Positions 13,792 through 17,349 of a DNA stretch of 17,349 nt are shown here, one piece after another. Origin of the DNA: Acidobacteriaceae bacterium (GTDB taxonomy: Bacteria; Acidobacteriota; Terriglobia; Terriglobales; Acidobacteriaceae); assembly GCA_030040175.1 (NCBI GenBank), contig JASHUF010000112.1, positions 1-17,349 of the forward strand, given 5' to 3'. How positions within the stretch are numbered: the stretch's first letter is position 1; the number at the start of each line of letters is the position of its first letter. Position numbers and translations under genes: made by a program. The notes under the pieces are model-generated. The model worked only from the letters and a program-made list of their open reading frames with translations, had not been told where the DNA came from and did not search any database.

Positions 13792-14730
13792 ATGCCCCTT
13801 TTGCGCTCCGCCTTTATTGCTCTCTCCCGCAATCGAGCACTGCGGCGCTTCTCTGAGCAATCGCGCCTGGGCGCGCGCCTGAGCTCGCGCTTCGTCGCCG
13901 GCCTCACGGTCGAGGACGCTTTGCGCGCCGCCGAAAGCGTCAACGCGCAGGGTATGGCCGTCACCCTCGACTCGCTGGGCGAGAGCGTAACCTCGGAAGC
14001 CGAAGCCCGCCAGGCCGCCCAAATCTACCACCAGGTCCTCGAGCGCATCGCCGAACGCGGACTCGACGCCAACATCAGCCTCAAGCTCACGCAGATGGGC
14101 CTGGGTATGGGTATCGATCTCTCGCCCGCTCTGGCGGAAACCATTGTGCGCGAGCTGGTCGAGCACGCCCGCTCTCTCGGCAATTTCGTGCGCATCGACA
14201 TGGAAGACTCGCGCCTCACCCAGCTCACGCTCGACATCGTGTACCGGCTGCACGCGCGCACGGAGACGCGCGGCGCTGTGGGCGTGGTCATCCAGGCCTA
14301 CCTCTACCGCTCGCAGGCCGATATCGAGCAGCTCCTCGCCGCGGGCATCCGCGTGCGCCTGTGCAAAGGCGCGTACAAGGAACCTCCTGAACTCGCCTTC
14401 CCGCGCAAGCGCGACGTGGACGGAAATTTCATCCACCTGAGCCGCATTCTGCTCGCGAGCCCGATCTACCACGGCCTGGCCACGCATGACGAAGCCATGG
14501 TGGCCGCGGTCAAAGCCTGCGCCCGCGAGCGCGGCATCGGCCCCAGCCGCTTCGAGTTTCAGATGTTGTACGGAGTCCGCCGCGATCTGCAGCGCGCGCT
14601 GGTGAAGGAGGGTTATCGCGTCAGAGTCTATGTGCCCTTCGGCAGCGCCTGGTACCCCTATTTCATGCGCCGTCTTGCCGAACGGCCCGCCAACCTGTTC
14701 TTCCTCGCGCGCAATCTCCTGCGCTCCTGA
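13792..14730 (+). CDS. Proline dehydrogenase, stand-alone (PRODH)
   Basis: 312 residues with the TIM-barrel core of FAD-dependent proline dehydrogenase, which oxidises L-proline to pyrroline-5-carboxylate and feeds electrons to quinone. Signatures are NISLKLTQMGLG (Lys98), VRIDMEDS (Asp136), VIQAYLYRS (Gln168), VRLCKGAYKEP (189-198), LATHD (His232), FEFQMLYGVR and the substrate-carboxylate end FMRRLAERPANL (Arg293, Arg294). It is monofunctional: there is no DNA-binding or aldehyde dehydrogenase part, unlike PutA. The partner P5C dehydrogenase gene is not in the window. The ATG at 13792 has no good Shine-Dalgarno. Its N-terminus (MPLLRSAFIALSRN) fits homologues as I recall them. The 246-bp divergent gap to the metallophosphoesterase gene holds a TAACTCCGC-type repeat and no clear promoter. 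Confidence 0.93.
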   Translation: MPLLRSAFIALSRNRALRRFSEQSRLGARLSSRFVAGLTVEDALRAAESVNAQGMAVTLDSLGESVTSEAEARQAAQIYHQVLERIAERGLDANISLKLTQMGLGMGIDLSPALAETIVRELVEHARSLGNFVRIDMEDSRLTQLTLDIVYRLHARTETRGAVGVVIQAYLYRSQADIEQLLAAGIRVRLCKGAYKEPPELAFPRKRDVDGNFIHLSRILLASPIYHGLATHDEAMVAAVKACARERGIGPSRFEFQMLYGVRRDLQRALVKEGYRVRVYVPFGSAWYPYFMRRLAERPANLFFLARNLLRS

Positions 14731-14743
14731 GACCAGCCCGCGT

Positions 14744-14989
14744 CTATTCGGTGTACTCTTTCTTTTTCGATTTTCTGCGGTAGCGCCTCCGCATCAGAAA
14801 GGTTGACTTGCACGCTCCGCATAACCAGGGATAATAGCCGAGCAACGGATAGACCCTCTGCTGCAGAAATCCTTTGCGCTCCTGCCGGCGGGGCTGATCG
14901 GCGCCGCAATGGGGACATCGGACTTTCGCCGTTGCTCCGGCTTGCCCTACGTACCCGGATGCAGCGTCGGAACCGCTTCCAAGCGTCAC
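14744..14989 (-). CDS. Small zinc-ribbon protein of unknown function
   Basis: 81 residues from the GTG at 14987-14989. Two Cys pairs, CPHCG (25-29) and CGAC (57-60), about 28 residues apart, form a likely zinc ribbon. Between them is RQERKGFLQQRVYPLLGYYPWLC. The C-terminus is very basic (LMRRRYRRKSKKK). I do not recognise a named family. Similar small CPxCG...CxxC proteins occur in acidobacteria. I preferred this GTG because AGGAG stands 7 nt before it. The frame could extend to a GTG at 15059-15061 (105 residues), but no Shine-Dalgarno is seen there. It is downstream of hemH on the same strand after a gap of about 390 bp, so co-transcription is uncertain. It lies tail to tail with proline dehydrogenase. 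Confidence 0.65.
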   Translation of the reverse strand: MTLGSGSDAASGYVGQAGATAKVRCPHCGADQPRRQERKGFLQQRVYPLLGYYPWLCGACKSTFLMRRRYRRKSKKKEYTE

Positions 14990-15061
14990 TCTGAAGCTCC
15001 TGTCTCCTCTAAGGAAGTCTTGCGCACACACTCGTCCCGCAGCTCTATAGCCACACTTCAC

Positions 15062-15375
15062 AGCAGCGGGTGCCCCGCCGGCAATGGCTGATTTGGGTCA
15101 GTTCCCCCGAAACTCTGAAAAACGCTGCCGGTACCGGTTCTACCCGCTCTACCCCAGGTGCACGAACGCCTCCGGCAAGCACGGCGCGTGGGAGTAAAAC
15201 CGGTAACCGGGCGAACCCAACATTCTACTATCCGGCTGCGGTGCCGGAACATAAAAACCGGGCGCCGGCCAGCCCCTGTAACTCCTTGGGAAACACCTGC
15301 GGATCGCGCCCTCTTCCTGCACGCCTCCGGTCCCCCCGCAATATGTCCATCGCCACAAGTTGCCTGCTTCGGCCC
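15062..15375. other. Gap of about 310 bp without a supported gene
   Basis: Between the zinc-ribbon gene and the hemH stop. It contains a degenerate GGGTGCCCC start (15068-15076) and the opposing CCGGTTCTACC and AAAACCGGTAACCGGGC motifs, but no open frame with recognisable protein features. It may be repeat debris or a hemH 3' region. Confidence 0.4.
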
Positions 15376-16584
15376 TCAGGCAGACAGGCGGGCCAAACCC
15401 TTTTGCGCCAGGTCGGCAACCGCTCTGGCCAGGGTACGCGAAGCATTCAGTGACTCGGGGCGCTCCAATCGTATCCCAAGTTTCGCCGCGTAGCCGCGAA
15501 ACCCTCTGTCCACATCGAAAAGGATCTCCACGTGATCGCAGAGGAATCCGATGGGCTGGAGCAGGAGCGCCGTCACGCCCTCGCGCGCCAACCCATCCAG
15601 CGTCTGTTCCACAGTGGGGCCAATCCACTCGCCGCCGCTCGCCCCCTGGCTCTGGAAGGCGAAGCGCCAGAAGGGGATCTCCGGCACGCGCGCAGCCACC
15701 AGCTCGGCGGTGTGCCGCGCCTCCTCGGCATACGGATCGACGCCCCGGCCCGGCCAATGCGGCTCTCCCCCTCCGCCTTGACCAGGGTGCCCCACCCCTT
15801 CTGGAGCCGGTTGCCCCATCCTGGCCGCGTCTTTGTCTTTGCGGCCAGGGTGGGAAACAGAATCCTGCTGCTGCTCGGCAACCGGTTCCACCGTCCGCCT
15901 CGGCACGCTGTGCGCGGTCATCAACACCGGTACCGGCTGGCCGGTTTCTGCGGTCAGCTTCACCCATGCCGGCCGCAGCCGCTCCGCAAAAGCCTCGATG
16001 AGCAGCGGGTGCCGCGCCCAGCCCTCGGTAAAATCGATGCGCAGTCCATGCGCCTCGGCTTCGACCGCGCGCCGGTAGAGCCCCACGCTGGTGCGCGAGT
16101 TCTGCGGCGCCATGCAGACGACCGCCGCCTCTTCCACTTCATCGGCACGCATCTGCTTCACCACATCGGCAATGTACGGCTTCCAGTTGCGCATGCCCGC
16201 GTACACGCGCACGCGCTCATCCCCACTCGGGTGCCCCATCCTCAACACGGGGTCGGGGTCCCCGCGGACAGGTCCTCGTCCGTGGGGTGACTGAGCCTTT
16301 AGGGTGGGATTCGGGCACCCCATCCTGACGACGTCTTTCTCGTCAGTGTGGAAATCGGATTGTGCGTCTCCCGCCCCGTTCAACTCCTTCTCCACCAGCC
16401 GCGCCTGCTCCAGCGTGATCTCAGTCAGCGGGCTCTTGCCGATCAGCGCGTAGCGGTGCTGAATCTCTTCGATCAGGTGCGGAGACACAGGCCGGCCGCT
16501 CACCACGTTGCGCAGGTACTCCGGCACCTGCTCCACCGTCTCCGGCGTTCCATGCGCCAGCAATAACACCGCCTGTTTGGCCAT
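15376..16584 (-). CDS. hemH: Ferrochelatase with two in-frame repeat-derived insertions
   Basis: 402 residues, against about 310-330 for ordinary bacterial ferrochelatases, which insert iron into a porphyrin late in haem synthesis. The parts align with B. subtilis HemH from memory. They are LLLAHGTPETVEQVPEYL, HRYALIGKSPLTEITLEQA, VYAGMRNWKPYI, LMTAHSVPRRT with the catalytic His225, FAFQSQGASGGEWIGP, and PIGFLCDHVEILFD with Glu353. Two extra stretches, about residues 72-123 and 236-281, fall at positions where B. subtilis HemH has short loops. They are encoded by the palindromic repeats at 16216-16371 and 15742-15879, and both contain an RMG(C/H/Q)P peptide motif. The catalytic residues are intact. 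The start at 16582-16584 has GAGGGA close upstream. It lies 239 bp after hemE on the same strand. Confidence 0.93.
   Translation of the reverse strand: MAKQAVLLLAHGTPETVEQVPEYLRNVVSGRPVSPHLIEEIQHRYALIGKSPLTEITLEQARLVEKELNGAGDAQSDFHTDEKDVVRMGCPNPTLKAQSPHGRGPVRGDPDPVLRMGHPSGDERVRVYAGMRNWKPYIADVVKQMRADEVEEAAVVCMAPQNSRTSVGLYRRAVEAEAHGLRIDFTEGWARHPLLIEAFAERLRPAWVKLTAETGQPVPVLMTAHSVPRRTVEPVAEQQQDSVSHPGRKDKDAARMGQPAPEGVGHPGQGGGGEPHWPGRGVDPYAEEARHTAELVAARVPEIPFWRFAFQSQGASGGEWIGPTVEQTLDGLAREGVTALLLQPIGFLCDHVEILFDVDRGFRGYAAKLGIRLERPESLNASRTLARAVADLAQKGLARLSA
15785..15860. repeat. GGGTGCCCC-hairpin element inside hemH (insertion 2)
   Basis: GGGTGCCCCA at 15785-15794. The stem CCCATCCTGGCCGC / GCGGCCAGGGTGGG (15815-15828, 15841-15854) is 14 bp with one G-T wobble, and the 12-nt loop contains GTCTTT twice. 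On the gene strand it is read as KDKDAARMGQP and flanking residues without a stop. Confidence 0.75.
16229..16356. repeat. Repeat cluster inside hemH (insertion 1): two GTGCCCC-type units plus an AGGTCCTC hairpin
   Basis: GGGTGCCCCATCC (16229-16241) opens the first unit. A hairpin CCCCGCGGAC, loop AGGTCCTC, GTCCGTGGGG (16260-16287) is nested in it. A second unit GGGCACCCCATCC (16313-16325) is followed by stem CTGACGA / TCGTCAG with loop CGTCTTTC. The gene strand reads DEKDVVRMGCP and VLRMGHP from these units. Confidence 0.72.
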
Positions 16585-16605
16585 CCGTCCCTCGTCCCTG
16601 GAACT

Positions 16606-16713
16606 GGTTGCATCAATGGATTAAGGCTATGAAGAACATTCCCTCAGGGGCTAAAGCCCCAATGTTTATGCGGCCCTCGCGGCCCGGCTAAAGCCGGGCC
16701 CTTGTTACAAAAC
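16606..16713 (-). repeat. Repeat related to the 6.3-6.6 kb composite, without its two insertions
   Basis: On the plus strand it starts GGTTGCATCAATGG (16606-16619). It then has the tight hairpins GGGGCTAAAGCCCC (16647-16660) and GGCCCGGCTAAAGCCGGGCC (16681-16700) and ends near TTGTTACAAAA. Read on the minus strand it matches the body of the element at 6324-6600 and preserves the two unoccupied insertion points. Only one terminal repeat is present. It fills much of the hemE-hemH gap. Confidence 0.7.
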
Positions 16714-16800
16714 CTCCTTCGATCGAGTTTTTCGGCATCCTGTAAACTCGTGCCCTATTTGAGAGCCAATTATGCAATCATTTCCAGCCTCAGCCCCTGA

Positions 16801-16864
16801 TCCCTGACCCCGGTCTCTACTCTCTACTCCCTATTCCCTACTCCCTCGTTCCCTCGTTCCCTGT
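16801..16864 (-). repeat. Purine-rich repeat overlapping the hemE 3' end
   Basis: On the minus strand, AGGGAACGAGGGAACGAGGG continues as GAGTAGGGAATAGGGAGTAG and GAGAGTAGAGACC. It belongs to the family seen at 4951-5027 and 7327-7376. The hemE stop codon (TAG, 16824-16826) lies inside it. Confidence 0.7.
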
Positions 16865-17349
16865 ATGCGTGCACCATCCTCACCACCGCCTGCACGTTTT
16901 CGACCGGCGTCCCCGGCGCAATGCCGTGGCCCAGGTTAAAAATGTGTCCGGGCCTTCCGCCCGCCGCGCGCAGAATCTCCTTCACGCGCAGTTCCAGGAT
17001 CTCCACCGGCGCAAACAGCGTAATGGGATCGAGATTGCCCTGCACCGCGCAACCGTGCCCCACCGCACGCCAGGCCACGTCCAGCGGCTGGCGCCAGTCC
17101 AGTCCGATCACGTCGGCGCCCGTCGCCGCCATCTGCTCCAGCAGGCCCGCCGTCTCCACGCCGAAGTAAATCACCGGCACGCCCATCTGTTGTACGGCGC
17201 GGACAAGCCGCTTCGAGGCCTCGAACGCGTAGGCGCGGTAATCGGCCAGCGCAAGCGAGCCGACCCAGCTATCGAAGATCTGAATGACATCGGCCCCGGC
17301 CTGCACCTGAAGACGGCAATACTCGGTAAGCACGGCAACCAGCTTGTCC
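16824..17349 (-). CDS. hemE: Uroporphyrinogen decarboxylase, C-terminal part (cut by window edge)
   Basis: The frame is open to the right edge and gives about 174 C-terminal residues. HemE removes the four acetate carboxyls of uroporphyrinogen III to give coproporphyrinogen III. Family stretches are GADVIQIFDSWVGSLA, FGVETAGLLEQM, TGADVIGLDWRQPLD, AVQGNLDPITLFAP and the C-terminal HIFNLGHGIAPGTPVENV. The normal enzyme ends soon after the helix VRMVHAYRE. Here the last dozen residues (RGNEGVGNRE) and the TAG stop are encoded by a purine-rich dispersed repeat that has replaced the natural end. The catalytic N-terminal residues are outside the window. It is upstream of hemH on the same strand, consistent with a haem gene cluster. 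Confidence 0.95.
   Translation of the reverse strand, partial: DKLVAVLTEYCRLQVQAGADVIQIFDSWVGSLALADYRAYAFEASKRLVRAVQQMGVPVIYFGVETAGLLEQMAATGADVIGLDWRQPLDVAWRAVGHGCAVQGNLDPITLFAPVEILELRVKEILRAAGGRPGHIFNLGHGIAPGTPVENVQAVVRMVHAYRERGNEGVGNRE

Noticed and set aside
15149..15967. Minus-strand open frame overlapping the 3' part of hemH and the following gap
   Set aside because: It is in another frame of hemH for most of its length, and the non-overlapping tail has no recognisable features.

Overview
The window looks like chromosomal DNA of an Acidobacteriota member, probably class Terriglobia (Acidobacteriaceae). I infer this from the high G+C content, the set of core genes, the Bacillus-type sdhC-sdhA order, and the dense intergenic palindromic repeats. 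No search was run, so the taxonomy is inference. I see no rRNA, tRNA, CRISPR array, phage gene or transposase gene.

Layout. At 1-1207 (minus) are sdhA (cut by the left edge) and sdhC of succinate dehydrogenase, with a plausible promoter at 1345-1374. At 1422-2042 (minus) is the nucleotide-pool sanitising enzyme RdgB, divergent from a clear RhaT-type rhamnose permease at 2232-3317 that starts with TTG. A HAD phosphatase (3445-4077, minus) and a PLP aminotransferase (4326-5603, plus) follow. A metallo-beta-lactamase-fold hydrolase (5673-6305, minus) is divergent from the SOS repressor lexA (6722-7327). Then come nagA (7642-8844) and a secreted protein of unknown function (9007-9561). A three-gene minus-strand cluster (9658-13545) encodes a secreted calcineurin-like metallophosphoesterase, a secreted NPP-type phosphodiesterase and a BadF-type sugar kinase. 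The kinase and NagA could together carry N-acetylglucosamine to glucosamine-6-phosphate. Proline dehydrogenase (13792-14730) follows. The right end holds haem genes on the minus strand: hemE (cut by the right edge), hemH, and a small zinc-ribbon protein.

The most unusual content is several interacting families of small non-coding repeats. (1) A 112-bp MITE-like element with terminal inverted repeats is present twice, in opposite orientation, on both sides of lexA. Each copy is bounded by a 3-bp TTA/TAA duplication, and a related repeat at 16.6 kb shows the unoccupied site of one of them. (2) Hairpins with an invariant AGGTC(T/C)TC loop and compensating stem changes occur three times. (3) A GGGTGCCCC-hairpin family occurs in at least six places. 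(4) Purine-rich GGGAACGAGGGA-type tracts occur at least three times. Families 2, 3 and 4 have entered protein-coding genes without breaking the frame: hemH carries two repeat-derived insertions, the aminotransferase carries one, and the last residues and stop codon of hemE are repeat sequence. This resembles the in-frame Rickettsia palindromic elements.

A second pattern is that lexA, nagA, the 9007 gene and probably the MBL gene have a -10-like hexamer only 6-7 nt before the ATG and no Shine-Dalgarno sequence, which suggests leaderless transcripts.
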